From assembly GCA_036258175.1 (NCBI GenBank), contig DATAEE010000314.1:1-64000 (forward strand): a stretch of DNA of 64,000 nt, in the 5' to 3' direction. Shown one piece after another: positions 48,906 through 57,599 of this stretch; the first letter of the stretch is position 1; every line of letters starts with the position of its first letter. The notes beneath the pieces are model-generated. The model made no database searches. It worked only from the letters and a program-made list of their open reading frames with translations, and was not told the DNA's origin. The position numbers were made by a program, and so were the translations under genes. The stretch is from DATAEE01 sp036258175. GTDB lineage: Bacteria > Acidobacteriota > Vicinamibacteria > Vicinamibacterales > 2-12-FULL-66-21.

Positions 48906-50993
48906 ATGCGGTATATGCGCAGAGGGGTTCGACTTCCGGCGTTGGCGGCGGTTTTCGCCGCCGCCGTCGTCGTGTCGGCTCAGGCGCCGCCTCCTTCGCC
49001 ACCGCCAGGCCAGCCGCCGGCGCAGCAACCGCCTGCGCAGCAGCCTCCAGCGCAGCAACCTCCCGCGCCGCAACCCGATCCCAACCAGCCGCGACCGCCT
49101 GTCATCCGCCGCGGCGTCAACTTCGTCAGCGTCGACGTCATCGTCACTGACAACAAGGGGAACCCGGTTGAAGACCTGAAACAGGAAGACTTCGAGGTTT
49201 TCGAGGATAACCAGCGGCAGGACGTCGAGACGTTCCAGATCATCAAGATCGATCAGTCGACGGCAGCGCTGAGCTCGCCGCTCGGCGAGATCCGGAGCAC
49301 GGCGGACGAGGAGCGGGAAGCGGCCCGGCCCGACGTGCGGATATTCGCGATCTTCCTGGACGACTATCACGTGCGACTGGGGACGAGCATGGGGGTCCGC
49401 AGCCCGCTCATGCGGTTCATCGAGCAGCAGATCGCGCCTGGTGATCTCGTCGGCATCATGTACCCGCTCCTGCCGGTCGCCGATTTTTCGCTGACCCGCA
49501 ATCACGCTGCGATCATCCAAGCGATTCAGAACTTCCAGGGACGAAAGTTCAATTACGAACCGCGAAACCAGTTCGAGGAGCAGTACGCCTATTACCCGGC
49601 CGCAACGGTCGAGAAGGTCCGCAACCAGGTGAGCATGTCCGCCCTGCGCGGGCTCGCGATCAAGCTCGGGGGCTACCGGGAGGGCAGAAAGTCCATCATC
49701 TATGTAAGCGAGGGCTTCACCGCGCAGCTCCCTGCACAGCTGAACGACCCCGTTGCGGCGATGCCCGGTATGGGCAATCCCGCGCGGCGGATGCCCGGGG
49801 TCGAACCCACGAACCCACGCGCCGAGTCGATCGAGTTCTTCAACCAGGCCGAGCTGCTGGGAGACATGCGCGAGGTGTACGACGCGGCGAACCGCTCCAA
49901 CACAGCGATCTACGCGCTCGACCCCCGCGGGCTGGCCGCGTTCGAGTACGACATCAACGAAGGCGCCGGAATGCAGACCGATCGGAAGGCGCTTCAGAGT
50001 TCGCAGGACACGCTGCGCGTTCTGGCCGGCGAAACCGACGGCCGCGCCATCGTCAATCGCAACGACCTCGACGCCGGTCTCCGTCAGATCGTGCGCGACT
50101 CGAGCGCCTATTACCTGCTCGGCTACAACTCGACCCAGGCGCCAACCGACGGTAAGTTTCACGCGATCAAGGTGCGCGTGAAGCGCCCCGGCGCGCAGGT
50201 GCGTGCGCGCAAGGGCTATTGGGCGCTGACGTCCGAGGAAACGGCGCGCGTGAACAACCCGAAGCCGGAAGCGCCGGCGGCGGTGACGGCTGCGCTCTCG
50301 ACGCTCGCATCGGCATCGCGCCGCGACATCGTGAGAACGTGGATTGGCACGTCCCGCGGCGAAAACGGCAAGACGCGCGTGACGCTGGCGTGGGAGCCCG
50401 TGACGCAGGCGGCGGGATCAGCGGCCGCGCGGGAAGATCCGCCCTCGCGGCTCGCGGTCACCGCCATAGCGCAAACCGGTGAGCCCTATTTCCGAGGACG
50501 CGTCGCCGAGCCGCGCGTGGTGACCTTCGACGCGGATCCTGGCCCGATGCAGGTGCGTTTCAACATCGAGAACGAGCGCGGCCAGGTGATGGACGCGGCG
50601 CAGCGCGAGATGACCGTGCCCGACTTCCGGAAGACCGAAGTGTCGCTCTCGACGCCGCAGTTCCTCCGGGCGCGCACGGCGAAGGAGATCGCCGCGCTCA
50701 AGGCGGATCCGGCGGCCGTGCCGACGCCCGATCGCGAGTTCCGCCGGACCGAACGACTCGCGGTTCGCGTCGAAGCCTACGCCGCGACCGGCGACGCTCC
50801 CGCCGTCACGGCCAAGCTGCTCAATCGCACTGGTAACCCGATGTCGACACTGCCGGTCGAATCGGCCGGCGCCGCGCATCTCGTCGACCTGCCGCTCGCG
50901 AGCCTCGCGCCGGGCGAGTATCTGATCGAGATCACCGCCACGTCCGGCAAGGGCTCGTCGCAGGACGTCCTCGCCATTCGAGTGATTTCGTAG
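48906..50993 (+). CDS. VWFA-related acidobacterial secreted protein
   Basis: 695 residues. Signal peptide (MRRGVRLPALAAVFAAAVVVSAQ), a Pro/Gln-rich linker of AQQPP repeats, then a domain starting RRGVNFVSVDVIVTDNKGNPVEDLKQEDFEVFEDN, the entry to the VWFA-related domain of acidobacterial type. DVRIFAIFLDDYHVRLGTSMG carries the MIDAS-like Asp-x-Ser/Gly strand. A long C-terminal half of beta-sandwich-like sequence with TGEPYFRGRVAEPRV and EIVTATSG-like strands follows. A surface or periplasmic binding protein; ligand unknown. ATG 48906 is chosen; the ATG nine bases later is equally possible. Confidence 0.85.
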   Translation: MRYMRRGVRLPALAAVFAAAVVVSAQAPPPSPPPGQPPAQQPPAQQPPAQQPPAPQPDPNQPRPPVIRRGVNFVSVDVIVTDNKGNPVEDLKQEDFEVFEDNQRQDVETFQIIKIDQSTAALSSPLGEIRSTADEEREAARPDVRIFAIFLDDYHVRLGTSMGVRSPLMRFIEQQIAPGDLVGIMYPLLPVADFSLTRNHAAIIQAIQNFQGRKFNYEPRNQFEEQYAYYPAATVEKVRNQVSMSALRGLAIKLGGYREGRKSIIYVSEGFTAQLPAQLNDPVAAMPGMGNPARRMPGVEPTNPRAESIEFFNQAELLGDMREVYDAANRSNTAIYALDPRGLAAFEYDINEGAGMQTDRKALQSSQDTLRVLAGETDGRAIVNRNDLDAGLRQIVRDSSAYYLLGYNSTQAPTDGKFHAIKVRVKRPGAQVRARKGYWALTSEETARVNNPKPEAPAAVTAALSTLASASRRDIVRTWIGTSRGENGKTRVTLAWEPVTQAAGSAAAREDPPSRLAVTAIAQTGEPYFRGRVAEPRVVTFDADPGPMQVRFNIENERGQVMDAAQREMTVPDFRKTEVSLSTPQFLRARTAKEIAALKADPAAVPTPDREFRRTERLAVRVEAYAATGDAPAVTAKLLNRTGNPMSTLPVESAGAAHLVDLPLASLAPGEYLIEITATSGKGSSQDVLAIRVIS

Positions 50994-50994
50994 G

Positions 50995-52263
50995 TTAGGC
51001 CCAACCCCTCGCTCGAACCGCCTCGGCGACCCGCTTGACCGCTACGCAGTACGCGCCCATGCGCACGTCCACGTTGTGGCGCCGCGACTCGACGAGCGAT
51101 TCCTCGAAGGCGCGGGTCATCTTGCGATCCAGCCGGCGGTGGACGTCCTCGAGCTCCCACGGCATGCCGCGCAGGTTCTGCACCCATTCGAAGTACGACA
51201 CGGTCACGCCACCGGCGTTGCACAGGAAGTCCGGGATGACGAAGACATTCCGTTTGTAAAGAACTGCGTCCGCCTCCGGCGTCGTGGGGCCGTTTGCCGC
51301 TTCGGCGACGATCCGGGCTTTGATGCGCGCGGCGTTCTGGCCCGTGATCTGATTCTCGAGCGCCGCGGGAATCAGCACGTCGGCGTCCACCTCGAGCAGA
51401 TCGCTGTTGCTGATCGCCTGGCCCTTCGGATAGCCAACGACTGAGCCGGTGCGTTCCTTGTACTCGTGCAGCTCCGCGTACGCGATGCCGTTCGGGTCGA
51501 AAATGCCACCGCGGGAGTCGCTGATGGCGACGATCTTCATGCCGAATATTTCCGACGCGAGTGACGCGGCGAACGAGCCCGCGTTGCCGTAACCTTGAAT
51601 CGCCACGCGTGCCTTCGAGAGATCGAGACCGAGCTCGCGCGCGGCTTCTCGAATCGCATACATGGATCCGCGCGCCGTCGCGTCATCCCGCCCGAGCGAT
51701 CCCCAGAGTGTCATCGGCTTGCCAGTGATCACGCCGGGCGTCGTGTAGCCTCGGTGCTTGCTGAACTCGTCCATCATCCAGCCCATGATCTGCGGGGTCG
51801 TGTAGACGTCCGGCGCCGGAATGTCCCGCTCGGGGCCGATGATCCAGGCGATCGCATTGATGTACGCGCGCGACAGCCGCTCGAGCTCGCGCTCGGACAA
51901 CTCCTTAGGGTTGCAGATGATTCCGCCCTTACCGCCGCCGAGCGGCAGATCCATGACGGCCGTCTTCCACGTCATCCAGGCGGCCAGCGCGCGGACTGTG
52001 CTGATGGTCTCGTCCTGATGGAACCGGATTCCGCCCTTCGCAGGTCCCCGGGCATCGTTGTACTGGACGCGAAAGCCCTTGAACGCGCGGATGTTGTCGT
52101 CATCCATGCGAACGGGCAGCGTGACGTGGAGCTCCCGGACCGGCTCGCGCAGCACGGCGCGCAGGCCGCGGTCGAGATTCAAAAGATCGGCGCACCGATC
52201 GAATTGCTGCTGAGCGATGGCAAAGGAGTCGAGAGCCTGAGGTGGGTCGATCGCAGACGGCAT
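50995..52263 (-). CDS. gdhA: Glutamate dehydrogenase, paralogue 2
   Basis: 422 residues. NAD(P)-dependent Glu/Leu/Phe/Val dehydrogenase family: GPAKGGIRFHQDETIS, TWKTAVMDLPLGGGKGGI (catalytic Lys), PAPDVYTTPQIMGWMMDEFSK (catalytic Asp) and Rossmann GYGNAGSFAA. It links glutamate and 2-oxoglutarate plus ammonia. It lies directly downstream of a second glutamate dehydrogenase on the same strand, separated by a 73-base spacer with a tandem repeat. Both copies keep their catalytic residues. Confidence 0.92.
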   Translation of the reverse strand: MPSAIDPPQALDSFAIAQQQFDRCADLLNLDRGLRAVLREPVRELHVTLPVRMDDDNIRAFKGFRVQYNDARGPAKGGIRFHQDETISTVRALAAWMTWKTAVMDLPLGGGKGGIICNPKELSERELERLSRAYINAIAWIIGPERDIPAPDVYTTPQIMGWMMDEFSKHRGYTTPGVITGKPMTLWGSLGRDDATARGSMYAIREAARELGLDLSKARVAIQGYGNAGSFAASLASEIFGMKIVAISDSRGGIFDPNGIAYAELHEYKERTGSVVGYPKGQAISNSDLLEVDADVLIPAALENQITGQNAARIKARIVAEAANGPTTPEADAVLYKRNVFVIPDFLCNAGGVTVSYFEWVQNLRGMPWELEDVHRRLDRKMTRAFEESLVESRRHNVDVRMGAYCVAVKRVAEAVRARGWA

Positions 52264-52303
52264 TCGGTCCCTCCGCCTTGTAATTCTCGGTTTCTACAGG
52301 TCC

Positions 52304-52331
52304 AGTCCCTAGTCCCTAGTCCCTAGTCCCT
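52304..52331. repeat. Four tandem copies of AGTCCCT
   Basis: AGTCCCT is repeated exactly four times head to tail (52304-52331) in the spacer between the two glutamate dehydrogenase genes. It could be a slippage hot spot; it is not a CRISPR (7-base units without spacers). Confidence 0.85.
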
Positions 52332-52336
52332 GAAGA

Positions 52337-53584
52337 TCACGCGTACATCCCACGCATCCTCGTCACCGTCGCGACTCGATTGATCGCGACGATATAGGCG
52401 GCCGTGCGCATGTCGGTCTTGTACTTGAGCGACATCTTCAGCACGTCCTCGAACGCCTCGACCATCTTCGCCTCGAGACGTTCGTTCACCTCGCGCTCGG
52501 ACCAGAAGTAGCCGTACCGGTCCTGGACCCATTCGAAGTACGACGTGGTGACGCCCCCCGAGTTGGCCAGGATGTCGGGGACGACAAAGATGCCGCGGCT
52601 GTGCAGGTGCGCGTGCGCCTCCGGCGTCGTCGGTCCATTCGCGCCCTCGATGATGATCTTCGCCTGGATGTCTGGAGCGTTCTCCATGGTGATCTGGTTC
52701 TCGAGCGCAGCGGGGATGAGGACGTCTACCGGCAGCTTGAACATCGACTCGTTGTCGATAGGCTCGGCGCCCGGGTAGTCGTCCACCGTACGATGCTGCG
52801 AGACGTAGTCGACGAGCTTCGGCACGTCGAGCCCGGCAGGGTTGTAGACGCCCCCTTTCCAGTCGGTAACCGCGACGATCTTTGCGCCGATTTGCGAGAG
52901 CAGCAGCGCCGAGATCGAGCCCACGTTGCCGAAGCCCTGCACCGCGACGGAGGCCCCGTTGATGTCGAGGCCGAGGTGCTTCGCTGCATCGCGCGTGCAG
53001 ATCATGACGCCGCGGCCGGTCGCCTCGCGGCGACCCAGCGATCCGCCCATCTCGATCGGTTTCCCCGTCACCACCGCGGTCGTCGTCTGGCCGACGTGCA
53101 TCGAGTAGGTGTCCATCACCCACGCCATAATCTGGTCGTTCGTGTTCACGTCGGGCGCCGGGATGTCTTTCTCGGGGCCGATCGCATCGATGATCTCGGC
53201 GACGTACCGGCGGGTGAGCGCTTCGAGCTCGCGCCGTGACATGCGCGTCGGGTCGCAGACGACGCCTCCCTTGCCGCCGCCAAACGGGATGTGCGCCACG
53301 GCGCACTTCCAGGTCATCCAGGCAGCCAGCGCGGTGACCTCATCGAGCGTGACGTTCGGGTGATACCGGATACCGCCCTTCGCCGGGCCGAGCGTGATGT
53401 TGTATTGGACCCGGTAGCCGGTGAACACCTCGATCTCGCCGTTATCCATCTGGATGGGACAGGACACGATGATTTGGCGTTTCGGGTGGGTGAGGATTTT
53501 CCAGATGCCGGGGTCGAGTCCGAGAATTCTCGCCGCTCCATCGAATTCCTGGAGCATGGCGTTGAAGATGCTGCCGCCCTCCAT
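52337..53584 (-). CDS. gdhA: Glutamate dehydrogenase, paralogue 1
   Basis: 415 residues, the first of two tandem paralogues. The same catalytic stretches as its neighbour: GPAKGGIRYHPNVTLDEVTALAAWMTWK, PFGGGKGGVV, PAPDVNTNDQIMAWVMDTYS, and Rossmann GFGNVGSISALLLS. It differs from paralogue 2 in many positions, so the pair is old or horizontally acquired. In some bacteria two such subunits form one complex with one regulatory; that is a possibility here, not shown. Confidence 0.92.
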   Translation of the reverse strand: MEGGSIFNAMLQEFDGAARILGLDPGIWKILTHPKRQIIVSCPIQMDNGEIEVFTGYRVQYNITLGPAKGGIRYHPNVTLDEVTALAAWMTWKCAVAHIPFGGGKGGVVCDPTRMSRRELEALTRRYVAEIIDAIGPEKDIPAPDVNTNDQIMAWVMDTYSMHVGQTTTAVVTGKPIEMGGSLGRREATGRGVMICTRDAAKHLGLDINGASVAVQGFGNVGSISALLLSQIGAKIVAVTDWKGGVYNPAGLDVPKLVDYVSQHRTVDDYPGAEPIDNESMFKLPVDVLIPAALENQITMENAPDIQAKIIIEGANGPTTPEAHAHLHSRGIFVVPDILANSGGVTTSYFEWVQDRYGYFWSEREVNERLEAKMVEAFEDVLKMSLKYKTDMRTAAYIVAINRVATVTRMRGMYA

Positions 53585-53675
53585 GACGCTCCTATAAGGT
53601 CACGCGAATCCGTCGTTCGAAAGCGGGACAGCGTACTTGCCGCGTACGAGCCAAGTCAAGGTATCCTGCCCGATT

Positions 53676-55535
53676 ATGAAGCGCTTCCTGACCGTTCTTG
53701 CTTTGACGATGGCGCCCGTGATTCTGGCTGGCGCCGCGGCCGCTGACCTGATTCTCATCAACGGACGGGTCTACACCCTCGATCCGGCGAAGCCCTGGGC
53801 CGAGGCCGTCGCCGTCGCGGGCGATCGCATCGTGGCGGTCGGTACCGTGGCCGAGATTCGCGCGCTGGCGGGGCCCGACACACGAACGGTGGACCTCGCC
53901 GGCGGCTTCGCGCTTCCAGGATTCAACGATGCGCACGTCCACACGGAGGCCACGGGCCAACTGCTCGTCGGCGCCAACCTGCTGGACGTGCACGAGCCGA
54001 AAGCCTTTACCGATCGCCTGCGCGCCGCGGCCGCGCGGCTTCCAAAAGGCAGCTGGATCACGCGCGGCGATTGGGGAGCGTACGAGCAATGGAAGGCGGG
54101 GTCGACAGGTGCTCAAGGTGCTCAAGGCGCTCAAGGTGCCCAGGGTGCTCAAGGTGCCCAGGGTGCTCGAGGTGCTGGCCCCTTCACGCCGCATCGCGAT
54201 CAGGTTGATCCGGTCACTCCCGACCATCCGGTGTTCGTGAATCGCTTCGACCGGAGCATGTACCTTGCGAACAGCCTCGCGCTGAGGCTGGCGGGGATCA
54301 CCGAGTCGACGCGCGCGCCCGAGGGCGGAGAGATCGTCAAGGATGCGCAAGGGCGGCTGACCGGCATCCTGAAGGGATCGGCGGCGGATCAGGTGCGCAA
54401 GGCGATACCGGCCACGCCGTTCGAGCAGCGGCTCGTCCAGGTCCGTGCGGTCATGCAGGAGGCGCGCGAGGGAGGCGTCACGACGATTCAGGATCTGACG
54501 TCTGCAGAGCAGCTGCAGGCATACCAGACGCTCAAGCGCCGCGGCGAGCTGACGCTCCGGATCAACATTCGTCCGACGCTCTACGAGGTGGAGCACGTCG
54601 CCGCGCTCGGGATGTCGCGCGGGTTCGGCGATGAATGGTTGAAGCTGGTCGGCTTCAAGGCCTGGGTGGATGGCATCATGGGCAGCAGCGCCGCGCTGTT
54701 CTTCGAGCCCTTCAACCACGATCCGCGCAACCGCGGCATCCTTCGCCACGTGATGTTCCCGGAAGGACGCGAAGGGGCCGCGATGTCGATGAAGGCGGGC
54801 GACCACTACACCGCGTTTCCGCCCGGAAACCTGGAGCGCCTGGTCAAAGCGGCGGCGAAGCTCGGCGTTCCCCCTCACGTTCACGCGATCGGCGATCTGG
54901 GCAACCGGATTCTTCTCGATGTCTACGAGCGCGTGCTAACGGAAGAGAACCTGCTCGACACCGATCATCGGTGGCGAGTCATTCACGCGCAGACCATCCA
55001 CCCGGATGATTACCCGCGATTCGGGAAGCTGAAGCTCGTCGCGGAGGTCAACCCGTACCACATCTCGGACGACATGCGGTGGATGGAGGAGCGGATCGGG
55101 AAAGAGCGATCGAAGGGCGCCTATCCATTCAGGAAGCTCAAACAGGCCGGCGCCGTGCTCGTGTTCGGCAGCGACAGCCCGGGCACCAACGCGGCGCGGT
55201 ACTATCTGAGCCCCGTGTATGGACTGTATGCCGCCGTCACGCGTCAGACCCTGACGGGCGAGCCGAAGGAAGGCTGGTTCCCCGACCAGCGTCTCACGAT
55301 CGAAGAAGCCATCGAGGCGTACACAAAAGGACCGGCGTGGGCGTCGTTCGAAGAGGAGATCAAAGGTACGCTCGCGCCCGGTAAGCTCGCCGACATTGCG
55401 GTCTTCGATCGCAATCTCGTGGAGGTTGGTAAGACACAGCCCGCGGAACTGCTCAAGGCAAAGGTGCGCTACACGATCGTCGGTGGCAAAATCGTGCACG
55501 ACGCCACCCGGTCGACCCGCATGAACGGGTTATAA
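53676..55535 (+). CDS. Secreted amidohydrolase (YtcJ-like) with an internal collagen-like repeat
   Basis: 619 residues from ATG 53676: signal peptide MKRFLTVLALTMAPVILAGAAAA, then DLILINGRVYTLDP. Amidohydrolase_3 metal motif FNDAHVHTEATG, HAIGDLGNRILLD, IHAQTIHPDDYPRF, and VFGSDSPGTNAARYY. Residues 145-165 are GAQ repeats (six GAQ and one GAR) encoded by seven 9-base units, inserted in a loop after the first metal-binding strand; other family members would not be expected to have it. Exact substrate unknown (amide or amine with ring). Its stop overlaps a TATAAT of the next gene. Confidence 0.9.
   Translation: MKRFLTVLALTMAPVILAGAAAADLILINGRVYTLDPAKPWAEAVAVAGDRIVAVGTVAEIRALAGPDTRTVDLAGGFALPGFNDAHVHTEATGQLLVGANLLDVHEPKAFTDRLRAAAARLPKGSWITRGDWGAYEQWKAGSTGAQGAQGAQGAQGAQGAQGARGAGPFTPHRDQVDPVTPDHPVFVNRFDRSMYLANSLALRLAGITESTRAPEGGEIVKDAQGRLTGILKGSAADQVRKAIPATPFEQRLVQVRAVMQEAREGGVTTIQDLTSAEQLQAYQTLKRRGELTLRINIRPTLYEVEHVAALGMSRGFGDEWLKLVGFKAWVDGIMGSSAALFFEPFNHDPRNRGILRHVMFPEGREGAAMSMKAGDHYTAFPPGNLERLVKAAAKLGVPPHVHAIGDLGNRILLDVYERVLTEENLLDTDHRWRVIHAQTIHPDDYPRFGKLKLVAEVNPYHISDDMRWMEERIGKERSKGAYPFRKLKQAGAVLVFGSDSPGTNAARYYLSPVYGLYAAVTRQTLTGEPKEGWFPDQRLTIEEAIEAYTKGPAWASFEEEIKGTLAPGKLADIAVFDRNLVEVGKTQPAELLKAKVRYTIVGGKIVHDATRSTRMNGL
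54108..54170 (+). repeat. Seven 9-base units encoding GAQ tripeptide repeat
   Basis: GGTGCTCAA-type units repeat seven times (GGTGCTCAA, GGTGCTCAA, GGCGCTCAA, GGTGCCCAG, GGTGCTCAA, GGTGCCCAG, GGTGCTCGA) in frame with the amidohydrolase, encoding Gly-Ala-Gln collagen-like triplets. The third codon positions vary, so it is not a fresh expansion. On the other strand it reads as Leu-Ser-Thr repeats, an artefact. Confidence 0.9.
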
Positions 55536-55546
55536 TCAAAGGACTT

Positions 55547-57175
55547 ATGAAAACCGCGGTCGAGCCGGTCCAGGCGAAGGGCCAGGAGAGGAGCGTCCCG
55601 TTCACGACGATCTCCGGCCGCCGGATAGAGCGGCTGTACACGCCCGAGGATCTCGCCAGTCTCGACTACGCGCGCGACCTCGGACACCCGGGCGAGTTTC
55701 CGTACACGCGCGGCATCCATCCGACCGGCTACCGCGGCAAGCTCTGGACGATGCGGCAGTTCGCGGGGTTTGGAACGCCCGCGGAGACGAACGAGCGGTA
55801 CAAGCAGCTGCTGAAGGCGGGCGGAACCGGCCTCAGCGTCGCGTTCGATCTCCCGACCCTGATGGGGCGGGACCCGGATCATCCGCTGTCGCTCGGCGAG
55901 GTCGGCAAGTGCGGCGTCAGCATCGTGTCGCTCGCCGACATGGAGCGGCTGTTCGACGGCATCTCGCTCGGCGACATCACGACGTCGATGACGATCAACT
56001 CACCGGCGCCGATGATCTTCGCGATGTACCTTGTGGTCGCGGAGAAGCACGGCGCGGATTGGAAGAAACTCTCCGGGACGATCCAGAACGACATCCTCAA
56101 AGAGTTCATCGCGCAGAAGGAATACATTTATCCGCCTCGCCCGTCGATGCGGCTCATCACCGACGTGTTTGCGTTCTGCGCGAAGGAGGTCCCGCGCTGG
56201 AACACGATCTCGGTGAGCGGCTATCACATCCGCGAGGCCGGATCGACGGCGCTGCAGGAGCTCGCCTTCACGCTCCGTGACGGCATCGAGTACGTCCAAT
56301 ACGGAGTCGATGCCGGGCTCGACGTCGACGACTTCGTGCCGCGCATCTCGTTTTTCTTCAACGCGCACAGCGACTTCTTCGAAGAGATCGCGAAGTACCG
56401 TGCCGCGCGGAAGCTCTGGGCCGAGGTGATGCGCGACCGGTTCGGCGCGAAGAGCGATCGATCCTGGAAGCTGCGCTTCCACACGCAGACCGCCGGTGTC
56501 TCGCTGACCGCGCAGCAGCCTTACAACAACGTCGTGCGGACCGCGCTGCAGGCACTCGGCGCGGTGCTCGGTGGCACGAATTCGCTACACACCAATTCGC
56601 TGGACGAGGCGCTCGCGCTTCCCACCGCCGAAGCGGCGACGCTGGCCCTCCGCACCCAGCAGATCATTGCGCACGAAAGCGGCGTCGCCAACGTCGTCGA
56701 TCCGCTGGGCGGCTCGTATTTCGTCGAGAAGCTGACGCTCGAGATGGAAGAGGGCGCGAAGCGCTACTTCGACACGATCGACCGAATGGGTGGGATGGTC
56801 GCGGCGGTCGAGCAGGGATATCCGCAGAAGGAAATCGCCGAGGCCTCGTATCAGTTCCAGCAGGCGGTGGAGCGCCGCGAGAAGACCATCGTCGGCGTCA
56901 ACGACTACGTGATGGAGGATGAGCCGCCGCTTCCTATCCTTTATATAGACGAGACCGCAGCCGAGACGCAGTTGGCCGCTCTCGACCGCCTGCGCCAGAC
57001 CCGCGACGCGGCCCGCCTCGCCAAGGCCCTCGACGCCCTGCGCGAGGCAGCCCGCGGAACCGATAACACGATGTATCCCTTGCTCGAGTGCGTCCGCGCC
57101 TATGCCACGGTCGGCGAGATGTGCGACGCACTCCGGGATGTGTGGGGGGAGTACGAGGAGGTCCCCTCAATTTAG
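55547..57175 (+). CDS. mcmA1: Methylmalonyl-CoA mutase, large (catalytic) subunit
   Basis: 542 residues, the size of archaeal-type alpha subunits without the B12 domain. Motifs: YTRGIHPTGYRGKLWTMRQFAGFGTPAETNERYKQLL, LPTLMGRDPDHPLSLGEVG, SGYHIREAGSTALQELAFTLRDGIEYVQYG, and HTQTAGVSLTAQQPYNNVVRTALQALGAVLGGTNSLHTNS. It isomerises (R)-methylmalonyl-CoA to succinyl-CoA with adenosylcobalamin, feeding propionate into the TCA cycle. Start ATG 55547 has AAGGA close by. The B12 subunit follows. Confidence 0.95.
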   Translation: MKTAVEPVQAKGQERSVPFTTISGRRIERLYTPEDLASLDYARDLGHPGEFPYTRGIHPTGYRGKLWTMRQFAGFGTPAETNERYKQLLKAGGTGLSVAFDLPTLMGRDPDHPLSLGEVGKCGVSIVSLADMERLFDGISLGDITTSMTINSPAPMIFAMYLVVAEKHGADWKKLSGTIQNDILKEFIAQKEYIYPPRPSMRLITDVFAFCAKEVPRWNTISVSGYHIREAGSTALQELAFTLRDGIEYVQYGVDAGLDVDDFVPRISFFFNAHSDFFEEIAKYRAARKLWAEVMRDRFGAKSDRSWKLRFHTQTAGVSLTAQQPYNNVVRTALQALGAVLGGTNSLHTNSLDEALALPTAEAATLALRTQQIIAHESGVANVVDPLGGSYFVEKLTLEMEEGAKRYFDTIDRMGGMVAAVEQGYPQKEIAEASYQFQQAVERREKTIVGVNDYVMEDEPPLPILYIDETAAETQLAALDRLRQTRDAARLAKALDALREAARGTDNTMYPLLECVRAYATVGEMCDALRDVWGEYEEVPSI

Positions 57176-57188
57176 CCCCTGGCCCCGC

Positions 57189-57599
57189 ATGCCTAAGATC
57201 AGAGTCGTCATCGCCAAGCCCGGTCTGGACGGCCATGACCGTGGCGCCAAGGTCATCGCGCGCGCGCTCCGCGACGCCGGGATGGAGGTCATCTACACCG
57301 GCCTCCGACAGACGCCGGAGCAGATCGTAGCTGCAGCGCTTCAGGAAGATGCCGACGCGATCGGCCTCTCGATCCTGTCGGGCGCGCATATGCACATCTG
57401 CCCGCGCGTGATGGAGCTGCTCAAGGAGAAGGGGCTCACCGACGTCATCGTCGTCGTCGGCGGGATTATCCCCGACGTGGACATTCCCAAGCTGCAGGCG
57501 TTGGGCATCAACGGGATTTTCCTGCCCGGGAGCCCGATGCAGGACATCATCACGTTCATCCAGTCCAACGCTCGAGCGGCGGCGGATCAGCGGACATAA
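57189..57599 (+). CDS. mcmA2: Methylmalonyl-CoA mutase, small (cobalamin-binding) subunit
   Basis: 136 residues. KPGLDGHDRG holds the DxHxxG cobalamin motif (the His coordinates cobalt), then LSGAHM and VVVGGIIPDVD. Same architecture as the C-terminal domain of the mutase. It is the partner of mcmA1, 13 bases upstream. Start ATG 57189; the longer ORF upstream is inside mcmA1 in another frame. The next gene starts at its stop. Confidence 0.95.
   Translation: MPKIRVVIAKPGLDGHDRGAKVIARALRDAGMEVIYTGLRQTPEQIVAAALQEDADAIGLSILSGAHMHICPRVMELLKEKGLTDVIVVVGGIIPDVDIPKLQALGINGIFLPGSPMQDIITFIQSNARAAADQRT

Noticed and set aside
48903..50162. 419-residue leftward ORF over the VWFA gene
   Set aside because: Antisense of a signal-peptide-bearing gene with a recognised domain.
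52304..52331. Possible CRISPR array
   Set aside because: Seven-base units repeated head to tail without spacers; a simple tandem repeat.
53592..54884. 430-residue leftward ORF over the amidohydrolase
   Set aside because: Antisense; its Ser/Thr/Leu repeat is only the opposite strand of the GAQ repeat.
55531..55536. TATAAT as mcmA1 promoter
   Set aside because: It overlaps the amidohydrolase stop and has no -35 hexamer at suitable spacing, and a start at about 55543 would leave no room for the ribosome-binding site.
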